NCBI GenBank assembly: GCA_951800675.1
Contig: CATOKC010000010.1
Span: forward strand, 1 to 40,283
Direction of reading: 5' to 3'
From: an uncultured Oscillibacter sp.
Lineage (GTDB): Bacteria; Bacillota_A; Clostridia; Oscillospirales; Oscillospiraceae
Length of the DNA: 40,283 nt
The notes under the pieces are model-generated. The model was not told where the DNA came from. It searched no databases and was given only the letters and a program-made list of their open reading frames with translations. This document shows, piece by piece, positions 17,476-25,238 of the stretch. The position numbers and the translations under genes are program-made. Numbering within the stretch: position 1 is the first letter of the stretch; the number at the start of each line of letters is the position of its first letter.

Positions 17476-18795
17476 TCATAATGCAGTCGGCCTTATCAGG
17501 ACCTCAATGCCCAGATAGCCCCGGCACCGTTTGCCGCTGCCGATATACACGTTGTTGGTGGCCTCCAGCCGGTAGGTGTCGGCGCTCTGCGCGATGAAGC
17601 CGGAGAAGCTCTTGGGCGAAAGCGGGTTCTCGGCGTTGTCCTCGCACCAGACCTTATAGGCGGCGTACAGGTCACGGGTAGCGGCCTCGCTATCCGCTTT
17701 GAACTGGACGTAACCGGAAGAGGCCAGAAAGTCCACGATGTTGTTGGCCTCCCGGACTACAACGGAGATATTCTCCTTGGCCCGGTCGCTGACGGTGAAG
17801 CGATAGTTGTTGACCAGCAGGCGGTGAAGCCCATCCAGACACCAGAGGAATATTCCCTCGCGCTCGGCAATCAGCTTTTCAGAGAGGAACGGGTCATCCA
17901 TCCGACCTGGGGGCTTGTCTTTGGTAGTCAGCACGATCTGGCGTCGAAAGAAACCGTCAGACCGGTCATGGAGAGCGGTCAAGGCTCCGTTGCCGAAGCA
18001 GAGAAACCGCACATAGAGCTGGCTCTGGTAACTTTGAACGCCCTTGCGCTCCATGTCCATCTTGCATTCCGAGGTCACGATGGATTTGATATAATTGGTT
18101 TTAGGCAGGGCGCTCATGTCCATGTCATCGTCCACCATCAGAAGCTTACTTTCCAGGTCGGCGCGGCTGAACCGGTTGTTCTCCACCTTCTGGATGCTGG
18201 TGGTGTTCATGCTGTCCCCGAAGATGGAGCGCATCGCCAGCCCGATCCGGCTCTTGCCCTCGCCGCCCTTGCCGATGAGCATCAGCATCTTCTGTCCCTT
18301 GGTGGTGGGGAGCAGGCAGTAGCCCAAGTACTCCTGCAAGGTGGGAATGTCCTCCGGGTGCAGCAGCTCCGCCAGAAAGCGCAGCCACTTCTCCGGCGGC
18401 GGCGCATCGGGATGATAGCTGACGGTCAGGCGGTTGTTGCAGTAGGTCTTTTCCGGCGAGAAGCGGCCATCCACGAACAATGTGCCGTTGGCAACGTGGA
18501 TACGGTCGCATTCCAGCTCGATCGGCTCGGAGTACGCTGCCATTCGCAGGGCGTTCAGAAGCTCGTCCACCTTTCGGGCGATTTTGGTTTCCAGCCATGG
18601 GCTGATTTCCTCGTAGATTTTCTTCTTCAAGCTGCTCTCGTCCGCTACCGGCCCGTCCACCGTGTAGAACCGCCCACGAATGCAGCGCATGGGATGTTCC
18701 CGAAGGAACGAGCGGCAGAACTCCGGCTCCATGAGCTTGTAATCCTCCGTGAGCCAGTCGGGAAAACCGGACTGCAATTCTTCATTTTCAATCAT
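17476..18795 (-). CDS. Phage/plasmid-type SF3 helicase (D5/P4 primase C-terminal region)
   Basis: The 439-residue protein has a Walker A motif GKGGEGKS (175-182) and a Walker B acidic run LLMVDDD (219-224). The sensor-type segment RFLCFGNGALTAL and the FFRRQIVL block are usual in the DUF5906/P4-alpha helicase family. Unlike full-length P4-type proteins (over 700 aa), no N-terminal primase domain is present, so it probably supplies only helicase or initiation function for replication of the excised element. The ATG at 18793-18795 follows GGAGG. It ends just before the iteron-like palindrome, which may be its target. Confidence 0.82.
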   Translation of the reverse strand: MIENEELQSGFPDWLTEDYKLMEPEFCRSFLREHPMRCIRGRFYTVDGPVADESSLKKKIYEEISPWLETKIARKVDELLNALRMAAYSEPIELECDRIHVANGTLFVDGRFSPEKTYCNNRLTVSYHPDAPPPEKWLRFLAELLHPEDIPTLQEYLGYCLLPTTKGQKMLMLIGKGGEGKSRIGLAMRSIFGDSMNTTSIQKVENNRFSRADLESKLLMVDDDMDMSALPKTNYIKSIVTSECKMDMERKGVQSYQSQLYVRFLCFGNGALTALHDRSDGFFRRQIVLTTKDKPPGRMDDPFLSEKLIAEREGIFLWCLDGLHRLLVNNYRFTVSDRAKENISVVVREANNIVDFLASSGYVQFKADSEAATRDLYAAYKVWCEDNAENPLSPKSFSGFIAQSADTYRLEATNNVYIGSGKRCRGYLGIEVLIRPTAL

Positions 18796-18845
18796 TTCCG
18801 CATACCTCCAATCTGTAAAAATCAGGCGTCTGCCGCGCCCTCTGC

Positions 18846-18913
18846 TATGGTTATGAGCAAATTTGAAAAAACCGGGCTAATGGCATGACAGTCCTGTTTC
18901 AAAAAACATGACA
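18846..18913. repeat. 68-bp direct repeat, copy A (upstream of helicase gene)
   Basis: Identical to 20622-20689 at 58 of 68 positions. Both copies contain CATGACA twice, 23 bp apart, the second inside GTTTCAAAAAACATGACA. Copy A lies 51 bp upstream of the helicase start codon and just downstream of the relaxase gene. Confidence 0.85.
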
Positions 18914-18951
18914 GAGGGAATTTCGGCAGCGGCTACCAAAATTCCCTCTGT
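18911..18951 (-). terminator. Terminator-like hairpin after the relaxase gene
   Basis: A perfect 13-bp stem, ACAGAGGGAATTT / AAATTCCCTCTGT. On the minus strand it is followed within 4 nt by TTTTTT (complement of 18901-18906), which fits an intrinsic terminator for the relaxase gene that stops at 18966. Confidence 0.75.
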
Positions 18952-18965
18952 TAGTGTAATAGCAA

Positions 18966-20219
18966 TCACCGTTCCATGCTGTGCCTTGTTGGGGATTGTG
19001 CCGTCCTGCGCTCGGCATCCTGTCTGGCAATCTCGGCCCTGCCCTGTTCCAGTTTTGCGAGGACGGATTCCCTGGCCTTCTCCTTAATCTGCCTGGTGGC
19101 GGCAGCTTTGACCTCCGGCTTTCGTAAAACCGTCTGCACTCTGGCAAGCACCTTTTGAGCGGCTTTGTGGATCAGCTCCTGCGCCTTTCCCAGTACCTTA
19201 CCGATCAGCCCCTTCTCTGCTGGGGAGTAGCGCCGCTCCGGGGCCAGACACCAGTCCTTATAATCGGAGACGATCTTCTCATCCTGCAACTGCGTTTCGG
19301 CGCGAACGGCATCGGTCACAAGCTCCACAGCCTTGTCATAGGCGATTTCCGTGACCTCATCAATCAGGGCCTCGGCGTCCTCCAGCCGAAGCGACACGGC
19401 CTCTAATGCCTGCGCCTTTTCTTCAATCGCTGTCTCCTGCTCGGTAATCAATTTCTTCTGCTTCTGGATGATATAGTCGTTCTTCTCCAGATAGCTGCGC
19501 CCACGGTTACCAGGGTCAGGTTCTTCCTCCACCGCCAGACCATGCTGCTTGCAGATTTCAAACAAAATCACCCGGCAGACCGCATCGAAAACCATCTTCC
19601 GGTTGTTGGTACGCCCCGGCTTTTTCTCAGGGTTAGGCAGTTCAAATCCAAGTGCCTCCAGCGCCTTTTCCTGTTTCGGCTCGACCTCACCGTATCGGTT
19701 CACATAGTCGAAAACGTGGCGCTCATGGATGTGGGGCGTGGCCTCGTCCAGATGGAGCGCCCAGTCAATGACGTGGATGTGTTCCCCGAAGCGGCGTTCC
19801 AGCTCCATCATAAACTCCCCGACCACTTCCAGAAGCGCCTCCGGGGAAACGGAGTCCTCCATCGTGCCAATCTGGTAGATGGTTTCCTCCGGGCAGAAGC
19901 GTTTGTCCGCCAGCAGATCATCCACGCTCCGGTCACGCTTAGAGTGGCGGCGTTTGGCGTTCCGCTCATGCTGGCCGTCTAGGTAATCGGAGTAGCGGTT
20001 CAGATAGAAGGCCCGCTCCACATCCGCAAAGGATACCTCGGCATCCTGCTGGGCTGGATAGATCGCTCCCCGAAAGCAGTCCCAATAGATGTTTTGCTGA
20101 ATGCGCTCACTGTCAATGTGGCCGGCGTGTTCGGTATCGAAGGTTCTGTCATTGTGAGTTGATTTGTAGACGCCGCTTTTTCCGGCTCTCCCGTTGTGCC
20201 GGGTCAGTCTTTTTGCCAT
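18966..20219 (-). CDS. MobV/Pre-like relaxase (mobilization protein)
   Basis: The 417-residue protein has the three-histidine relaxase motif HLDEATPHIH (156-165), characteristic of plasmid recombination/mobilization enzymes. A basic N-terminus (MAKRLTRHNGRAG) and a segment starting NDRTFD precede it. The C-terminal half is a long charged coiled coil ending in a basic tail. Such enzymes nick at oriT and lead the strand into a conjugation channel. The ATG at 20217-20219 has AAGGAG. The 540-bp repeat-rich region directly upstream is the natural place for its oriT. No coupling protein or channel genes are in the element. Confidence 0.85.
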   Translation of the reverse strand: MAKRLTRHNGRAGKSGVYKSTHNDRTFDTEHAGHIDSERIQQNIYWDCFRGAIYPAQQDAEVSFADVERAFYLNRYSDYLDGQHERNAKRRHSKRDRSVDDLLADKRFCPEETIYQIGTMEDSVSPEALLEVVGEFMMELERRFGEHIHVIDWALHLDEATPHIHERHVFDYVNRYGEVEPKQEKALEALGFELPNPEKKPGRTNNRKMVFDAVCRVILFEICKQHGLAVEEEPDPGNRGRSYLEKNDYIIQKQKKLITEQETAIEEKAQALEAVSLRLEDAEALIDEVTEIAYDKAVELVTDAVRAETQLQDEKIVSDYKDWCLAPERRYSPAEKGLIGKVLGKAQELIHKAAQKVLARVQTVLRKPEVKAAATRQIKEKARESVLAKLEQGRAEIARQDAERRTAQSPTRHSMER

Positions 20220-20350
20220 TCTGCTCTCCTTCCTGTTTCTCGTTTTTGCTGTTCTGGGAGTGTTCAGGGGCGGCGAAGCCGCCGAATCTAAGTACTTTGC
20301 GCCAGATAATAACCCAGTATAAAGTGACGCAGAGCATCACTTTCACTGGG

Positions 20351-20540
20351 CCAAGGGTTTCACCCTCTGGACACCTGAGCAGGCGTTGTCACCCTGCACC
20401 CGACCCAAAGGGCTTTGCCCTCTGGACACCCAACAGGCGCTGCCGCCCTGTACCCGGCCCAAAGGTTTCACCTCTGGACACTGACCAGACGCTCGCCGCT
20501 CTGGACTTGGCGCAAAGGGCCTGCCGCCCTCTGCACTCCC
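20351..20540. repeat. Tandem repeat, about 54-bp unit, 3.5 copies
   Basis: Units beginning CCAAGGGTTTCACCCTC, CCAAAGGGCTTTGCCCTC, CCAAAGGTTTCACCTC and GCAAAGGGCCTGCCG start near 20351, 20405, 20459 and 20511. Each carries a small self-complementary GGG...CCC stem and a conserved CTCTGGACA. There are no spacers, so it is not CRISPR. It lies upstream of the relaxase gene. Confidence 0.8.
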
Positions 20541-20543
20541 GCA

Positions 20544-20573
20544 TTTTTCGGAAGTCGGAGGACTTCCGAAAAA
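20544..20573. repeat. 30-bp palindrome, oriT candidate
   Basis: TTTTTCGGAAGTC, loop GGAG, then GACTTCCGAAAAA: a perfect 13-bp stem. The T and A runs are inside the stem and no further U-run follows on either strand, which speaks against a simple terminator. It lies between the tandem repeats and the 68-bp repeat in the relaxase upstream region. Confidence 0.7.
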
Positions 20574-20621
20574 GAGCCGTTGACTGGTACGCTCCCGCGC
20601 AGCCAGCCAACGGCTTTCTAT

Positions 20622-20689
20622 TATGGTTATGAGCAAAATCGAGGAAAACAGGCTAACAGCATGACAGCCCCGTTTCAAAAAACATGACA
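20622..20689. repeat. 68-bp direct repeat, copy B (upstream of zinc-finger gene)
   Basis: Partner of 18846-18913, 58 of 68 identical. CATGACA is at 20660-20666 and 20683-20689. The second half-motif AAAAAACATGACA occurs a third time at 20734-20746, over the start point of the next promoter, which suggests a shared operator. Confidence 0.85.
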
Positions 20690-20696
20690 AGCCATC

Positions 20697-20746
20697 TTTC
20701 CAATCAGGGGCGGCTATGGTATAATGGGAAATGAAAAAACATGACA
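20697..20746 (+). promoter_or_regulatory. Promoter with overlapping CATGACA operator
   Basis: TTTCCA (20697-20702), a 17-bp spacer and TATAAT (20720-20725) preceded by TGG, an extended -10. The motif AAAAAACATGACA (20734-20746) covers the predicted start point, directly before the AGGAGG site of the gene at 20760. Confidence 0.65.
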
Positions 20747-20759
20747 GGAGGCAGAGAAC

Positions 20760-21863
20760 TTGAATTTGATTGAACACACGCTCCTGACGCTGGATTTCTG
20801 GCAGGACAATGTGACCTATGAGGGGAAGTCTATGCCGACTGGAACGCTGGCCTGCGCCGCGCTGAATCTCTCCGATGAGGTCATCGCGAAGTTGTCCCAG
20901 CTCTGTATGCCGCTCAACCTGTATATGGGGTCGCTCCAACTTGGACAAGCGAATACAGTGCAGATGGAAGCGGCGAGGGAGAGCGCCTTTCAAATCGTGG
21001 AGCTTCTGCGGAATGTGCCGCCGTTTTCCTGCCTTGAATATGAAATTGTCCGCAGCTATGTCGACACCGTTTTTACGGAGGACTATCTGCAAAACACAAT
21101 GGACTTTGCGAAGTCTGGAAATCTTGCCGGGGCGGTTTCGCCGGAGTACCAAAAGGCGCTCACTCTGCTGCGGGTATTGCCTGTCATGGCACACCTGGGG
21201 TTCTCCCTGGCAGAGTTCAAGAGGGAGTTTCTGCCGTTTGCGGAAAAACTTCATAAGAGCGACAGAACGCCGGACGGATACGCCGCCAGCTTCGGACAAT
21301 ACTTTTCCGTCAATCCTGATATGACGGCGGACAATCCTGGATGGATGTCCCTTGCCAACGCCTCCGTCCAGTACGCCGCCGCGACCATTCCTGGCAAAGA
21401 GAAATCCCAGCTCGTGAAGCGGATGCACTATGTTTCTTTTGTGGGGATGTTCCGCTCCGATCTATTCGAGGGCCTGTGCGTAGGTCATGCGCCCCGCAAA
21501 TGCCCAATCTGCGGAACGTGGTTCCTGACCACGGACGCGAGGCCCACAAAATACTGCGGCGGTCTGGCTCCAGGGGACAAGCGCGGGCGCACCTGCCGTC
21601 AGGTCGGCAACCTCCGAGGGCGGGAGCAGAGAGAACGGGCTGACGATCACCCGCTGAAGAAAATCTATGAGCGCCGCACCAACACGATCATTCAAAAACT
21701 GCATCGGGGGACGATAGACGAAAAGACTGCCGCCGTGATGAAGCGGCTGGCGAAGAACAAGTTGGAAAGGGCCATCGCTGACCGGGAGTATGCCGTCGGG
21801 TCTTATGAAGCGGAAATGACACAGGAGGCACTGTTGGCAGAGGCGCAAGGCTATTCGAAATGA
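20760..21863 (+). CDS. Zinc-finger protein of the mobile element (possibly DUF6076-like)
   Basis: The 367-residue protein has a helical N-terminal region of about 240 residues and a four-cysteine zinc site: Cys248 and Cys251 (CPICGTWF), Cys266 (KYCGG) and Cys279 (RTCRQ). A basic helical tail with DHPLKKIYERRTN follows. This resembles a domain of unknown function often seen on Firmicutes mobile elements. The DUF6076 name is from memory and uncertain. The start is a TTG at 20760-20762 with AGGAGG 8 nt upstream; no ATG is near. The sigma-like gene follows within 20 bp, so the two are an operon. Confidence 0.7.
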   Translation: MNLIEHTLLTLDFWQDNVTYEGKSMPTGTLACAALNLSDEVIAKLSQLCMPLNLYMGSLQLGQANTVQMEAARESAFQIVELLRNVPPFSCLEYEIVRSYVDTVFTEDYLQNTMDFAKSGNLAGAVSPEYQKALTLLRVLPVMAHLGFSLAEFKREFLPFAEKLHKSDRTPDGYAASFGQYFSVNPDMTADNPGWMSLANASVQYAAATIPGKEKSQLVKRMHYVSFVGMFRSDLFEGLCVGHAPRKCPICGTWFLTTDARPTKYCGGLAPGDKRGRTCRQVGNLRGREQRERADDHPLKKIYERRTNTIIQKLHRGTIDEKTAAVMKRLAKNKLERAIADREYAVGSYEAEMTQEALLAEAQGYSK

Positions 21864-21880
21864 TAGGAGGTGGTGAGGCC

Positions 21881-23044
21881 ATGAAAGAGCGATTTGCAAA
21901 ACATCTGTTTCAAGGAAACGCTCACGGTCTCACCATGTTTGAGGTTACCCATGTTTACCAGCTCACGCCCCCGCCGCCGGAACTGTATACGGTCAATGAG
22001 TATATCGTTGCCGCGCAGACATGGAATGACCTCCGCTTTTTCGCGTTCTTCCTGCACCACATAGAGCCACGCCTGAATAAGCGGGTCACAAACTTTCTCT
22101 TGCGGGAGGGGCTGGATAGATACGACCCGGAGCGGTTTCTGGACTATAAACAAAGCTGCGTTCTCGCCATGCTGGAATGCCTGGAAAGCTACGACCCGTA
22201 CAAGAGCGCGGAGTTTCTTACATACGCCCATCACGCGATTGGAAACGCTCTGATTCAATGCCGGATGATGGAGGAAAGTGGCTCCTTTTCTTCCCTGGAC
22301 GAGTACAAGCGGGTGCGCGGTATTGCGTGGCTCTACAACGAAACGGGCAAGTCCAAGGGTGAGGTTGTCAGCGAGTATGCCGCAAGAGAGGGCTGTTCTG
22401 AGGAAACGGCGGAGCAGTATTTGACCCTGGCCCGGCTCAACCGCAGTCGGATTCCTCTCTACATTACAGCGCAGGACGAGGACGGGGAGGAAATCGGCGA
22501 GGATGTAACCAGGGATGATTCCTGGGATTATGCGGCAATCCTCTGGAATGGTACTCAGGCGGCAGCGGTTCAAGCCGCCTTTGAGAAGCTGACCTATCGG
22601 GAGCAGCGGCTTTTGGAGGAACGAAATGCCATCTGCATGACCTGTGGCCGGGTCAGTCCAATATCTGAGCGCAAGTCCTTTGAGGAATTGGCGGTGATGT
22701 TCGAGGGCAGTACCGCCAGCGGAGCAGAGAGGGCATACCGGCGAGCTGTGGAAAAGATGACCGTCCTGCTGGTGGAGGCCGGTGCGTTCCATGCCATCCG
22801 GCTCAAGCGGAAGTCAGTGAAGCGAGTAAAAAAGGAAATCGCCGCCGCAGTCTACGAGTATCAGGCAGACTGCGACGGCGAGTGGGGCGAGATTCAGTTT
22901 GACTTTGTAAGCGGCACAGCGGAGATTGTTCGGTTGGCCGAATGGGATACGATGGTAAGCAAGGTGTTTGCAGAGCGGGTAATCACATTGATTCAACAAA
23001 CAGGACAAACCAGTATCCCTAAAAGCACAATGGTAGTATTTTAG
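21881..23044 (+). CDS. Sigma-70-like protein of the mobile element
   Basis: The 387-residue protein has a sigma region-2-like segment (ECLESYDPYKSAEFLTYAHHAIGNALIQCRM, then SFSSLDEYKRVRGIAWLYNETG) and a later segment resembling region 4 (AAFEKLTYREQRLLEERNAIC...SFEELAVMF...AERAYRRAVEKM). An insert around 220-250 is acidic. It could direct polymerase to element promoters or be a divergent regulator. The ATG at 21881 has AGGAGG 10 nt upstream; an ATG at 21860 lacks a site. It is the last backbone gene before the AT-rich cargo. Confidence 0.72.
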   Translation: MKERFAKHLFQGNAHGLTMFEVTHVYQLTPPPPELYTVNEYIVAAQTWNDLRFFAFFLHHIEPRLNKRVTNFLLREGLDRYDPERFLDYKQSCVLAMLECLESYDPYKSAEFLTYAHHAIGNALIQCRMMEESGSFSSLDEYKRVRGIAWLYNETGKSKGEVVSEYAAREGCSEETAEQYLTLARLNRSRIPLYITAQDEDGEEIGEDVTRDDSWDYAAILWNGTQAAAVQAAFEKLTYREQRLLEERNAICMTCGRVSPISERKSFEELAVMFEGSTASGAERAYRRAVEKMTVLLVEAGAFHAIRLKRKSVKRVKKEIAAAVYEYQADCDGEWGEIQFDFVSGTAEIVRLAEWDTMVSKVFAERVITLIQQTGQTSIPKSTMVVF

Positions 23045-23059
23045 AGGTAACTACGGTTT

Positions 23060-23917
23060 TCACCAAGTTAGAAGGAGTTGGTCATTCACTTTCTCTCCAT
23101 TCATATTCTTGCCAGAGTTTTGAAGTCTGTCAATCATTGAAGTCCCACAATCAATCATTAGTTTTCGCTCAAATAGTCCATTGGGTGGAGTTATAGAGAT
23201 ATCTTTCTTTTGAGATTCGCGTGTGCCATTGATGGATAAAATAACCTTAGCACCCCTTGACTTGCACTCCGCTATTTTTTTCCAGAGCAAATTAATGTCA
23301 AAATTTTGCGATCCATAAATTATACTCTGCGAGTGAGTGTAGGGTGGATCACAATATACAACATCACCGGCTTGCGGCCTATCCATAGAAGTGCTAAAAC
23401 ATTCCGAAACGAATGAGGCCTTCTGCAAAAGTTCATTCCATTGGGCTACTCTCAAAGAAAACGAATCAGGACTGATGGGTTTATGAGGGCCTCTTGGAGT
23501 ACTCATATACCCATCATTTTTTCTAAAGCGGATTACACCAGAATAGCAAGTCCTAGACAACAGGCAAAAATCCAGTGCAGTATGGTTTTGATTAAACCGA
23601 GTACGTATTTTTTCGTACTGTTCGTCTGGGCTATCATAATACAATTCAATCTCTTGCTTGTAATATTGGGTTATGACATCGGGACTTTCCTTAACTATCG
23701 TGAATATCTCAATTAAAAACGGAAGAATGTCACTTCCATACGCATGTTCAAAATGCGGCATAAGCATATGTGCATCTGCGTCTAAAAGAGCAGCCATAAC
23801 AGCACCACTGCCGAGGAATGGCTCATAATAATTTTGAAAGGAATTTGGCATATATCCGATGATGGTATCAGCAAAGCGCTGTTTGTTGCCGATCCATTTA
23901 AGTAGTGCTGGTATCAT
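23060..23917 (-). CDS. DNA adenine N6-methyltransferase (D12 class) of a type II R-M system
   Basis: The 285-residue protein has the D12/Dam-type order: LLKWIGNKQRFA near the N-terminus, the SAM motif FLGSG, and the catalytic DPPY followed by THSQSIIYGSQNF. It methylates adenine in a short DNA site that protects from the adjacent endonuclease; the site cannot be read from sequence. The ATG at 23915-23917 with GGTGG upstream is chosen over a GTG 4 codons earlier. It is transcribed away from the controller and endonuclease genes, and its promoter region overlaps the C-boxes. AT-rich codons set it apart from the backbone. Confidence 0.88.
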   Translation of the reverse strand: MIPALLKWIGNKQRFADTIIGYMPNSFQNYYEPFLGSGAVMAALLDADAHMLMPHFEHAYGSDILPFLIEIFTIVKESPDVITQYYKQEIELYYDSPDEQYEKIRTRFNQNHTALDFCLLSRTCYSGVIRFRKNDGYMSTPRGPHKPISPDSFSLRVAQWNELLQKASFVSECFSTSMDRPQAGDVVYCDPPYTHSQSIIYGSQNFDINLLWKKIAECKSRGAKVILSINGTRESQKKDISITPPNGLFERKLMIDCGTSMIDRLQNSGKNMNGEKVNDQLLLTW

Positions 23918-23933
23918 GATTTTCACCACCGTA

Positions 23934-23975
23934 ACTTATAGTCTGTAGACTTATAGGCGACATATGTATTATAAT
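23934..23975 (+). promoter_or_regulatory. C-box operator and promoter of the controller-endonuclease operon
   Basis: Two copies of ACTTATAG (ACTTATAGTC at 23934-23943, ACTTATAGGC at 23949-23958) flank a central TGTAG. This resembles the paired C-boxes of controller-protein R-M systems. TATAAT follows at 23970-23975, only 8 bp before the controller ATG at 23984, so the transcript is predicted to be leaderless or nearly so. The boxes also cover a TATAAG on the minus strand that could be the methyltransferase -10. Confidence 0.78.
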
Positions 23976-23983
23976 CTATTTGA

Positions 23984-24232
23984 ATGGGGGTGTCAAGGTT
24001 GCAGGAAAAAGTTCTCCTAAATTTCGGTGATACCGTCAGACGGATTAGAAAAAGCAAGGGAATATCGCAGGAGGTACTGGCTGATATGTGTGAACTGCAC
24101 CGTACCTATTTGAGCGATGTTGAACTTGGAAAACGGAACATTTCGCTGGAGAATATTGACAAAATTGCTTGCGCTCTTGGCATGACCGTATCTGAATTGT
24201 TTCAAGAGGTGGATAGATATGCAAGCCTTTGA
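23984..24232 (+). CDS. R-M controller (C) protein, Xre family
   Basis: The 82-residue protein is a helix-turn-helix regulator (GDTVRRIRKSKGISQEVLADMCELHRTYLSDVELGKRNISLENIDKIACALGM) of the size and type of C proteins. These activate their own gene and the endonuclease after a delay and can repress the methyltransferase. It overlaps the endonuclease start by 14 bp. With the ATG at 23984 the mRNA would start within a few bases of it. A TTG at 23999 is an alternative start preceded by GGGGG. Both keep the whole HTH. Confidence 0.85.
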   Translation: MGVSRLQEKVLLNFGDTVRRIRKSKGISQEVLADMCELHRTYLSDVELGKRNISLENIDKIACALGMTVSELFQEVDRYASL

Positions 24233-25058
24233 TGAATATAGAAATAAGGATGCGTCCTTCTGGGCGCTTATCAAGTTTGTATCAGAGGGCTTGGGATACA
24301 CTGATAGACGCCGAGGAACAGTTAAATCGTTCTCACCAAATGAGGTTGTGTCGTTCTGTTCAACTCAAGGGATTTCAATAAACGAGCAAACCGCATATCT
24401 CGCGGCACAGTATTCCATAAAACGTGCTTCACTGCTAAATGATATAGCACAGCATATGCTGATGGATGCCGCAACAGCGGAGGCGGAATTTCAAAAGTTG
24501 TTCCTATATCACAAGAGATATGGATATACTTGCAAGTTGCCTCTTAACAAGCAGAAGGGGGATATGAAGAAGATCGCCTTTTACACAGCAATAATTAATA
24601 TTTTAGCTGAAAAGACAATCCGAGAATGTTTACACATTAAGCAGCAAGGTTTCGATGATGATCCTCGGGGGTTATTGTACATTATAGATGATAACAACAA
24701 TCTGATTGGTTCATCTTCCAGACGGTTTGACGGTGCTTTCCCCAATATTTTGTCTCCGGTCATGGTTTGGGAAATAAAGGAATACTACTACGCCACAACT
24801 TTTGGAAGTCGGGTTGCTGATGGCGTATACGAGACTCAGCTTGATGGATATGAATTTCAAGAACTATATAACAGAACAGGAAAGAAGATATATCATGTTC
24901 TTTTTGTAGATGCGTATCGGACATGGTGGGTTCAGGGGAAGTCGTACTTATGCCGTTTGGTAGATGCTATGAATGCTGGGTTAGTTGATGAAGTAATTGT
25001 CGGCAAAGAAGCGTTTGTCCGATGGCCCGCGCTACTTAGAAGCGTAATGAACATCTAA
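24219..25058 (+). CDS. Predicted type II restriction endonuclease, PD-(D/E)XK type
   Basis: The 279-residue protein has no family I can name, but it contains a plausible nuclease core: Asp171 in RRFDGAFP and Glu185-x-Lys187 in VWEIKEYYYATTFGSR, within a beta-rich C-terminal half (YHVLFVDAYRTWW). The N-terminal half (YRNKDASFWALIKFVSEGLGYT) is helical and may bind DNA or dimerise. Its position directly after a controller gene and opposite a methyltransferase gene makes it the restriction partner. The ATG follows GAGG, inside the C gene. The specificity is unknown. Confidence 0.8.
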   Translation: MQAFDEYRNKDASFWALIKFVSEGLGYTDRRRGTVKSFSPNEVVSFCSTQGISINEQTAYLAAQYSIKRASLLNDIAQHMLMDAATAEAEFQKLFLYHKRYGYTCKLPLNKQKGDMKKIAFYTAIINILAEKTIRECLHIKQQGFDDDPRGLLYIIDDNNNLIGSSSRRFDGAFPNILSPVMVWEIKEYYYATTFGSRVADGVYETQLDGYEFQELYNRTGKKIYHVLFVDAYRTWWVQGKSYLCRLVDAMNAGLVDEVIVGKEAFVRWPALLRSVMNI

Positions 25059-25117
25059 TGTTCATGGTTTATTTGCAGAAAATTTGCATTTCTGACATCA
25101 AATATCTATATTCGATG

Positions 25118-25146
25118 TTGACAAGTCTGGATGATAGTGGTATCCT
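25118..25146 (+). promoter_or_regulatory. Consensus sigma-A promoter of the MBL operon
   Basis: A perfect TTGACA (25118-25123), a 17-bp spacer and TATCCT (25141-25146). The CIRCE palindrome begins at the next base and covers the transcription start. Confidence 0.85.
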
Positions 25147-25191
25147 AATCTACGGTTAGCACTCTTGCGGATTGAGTGCTAACCGTAGATT
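25147..25191 (+). promoter_or_regulatory. CIRCE operator (HrcA-binding site), perfect consensus
   Basis: TTAGCACTC (25156-25164), 9 bp TTGCGGATT, then GAGTGCTAA (25174-25182) is an exact match to the CIRCE consensus TTAGCACTC-N9-GAGTGCTAA. The dyad extends to 18 bp per arm with AATCTACGG / CCGTAGATT. HrcA bound here represses chaperone operons in Firmicutes. No groES, groEL, dnaK, grpE or hrcA gene lies nearby. The next gene is an MBL-fold protein starting 47 bp later. Confidence 0.93.
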
Positions 25192-25238
25192 GACATATAG
25201 CAGAGGTCAAACTGCTACCCCTGCGGAAAGGATCCAGA

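Noticed and set aside
20149..20346. 65-codon minus-strand frame overlapping the relaxase start
   Set aside because: Weak ribosome site, half of it overlaps the relaxase in another frame, and the region is explained by repeats. A small leader peptide cannot be wholly excluded.
20351..20540. CRISPR array
   Set aside because: Units of about 54 bp abut directly with no unique spacers and no cas genes are present.
20544..20573. Intrinsic terminator
   Set aside because: The T and A runs are within the stem and no U-run follows on either strand; oriT-type palindrome preferred.
20343..21428. 361-codon minus-strand frame across the tandem repeats and zinc-finger gene
   Set aside because: Opposite a gene with a good promoter, ribosome site and zinc motif; product low complexity.
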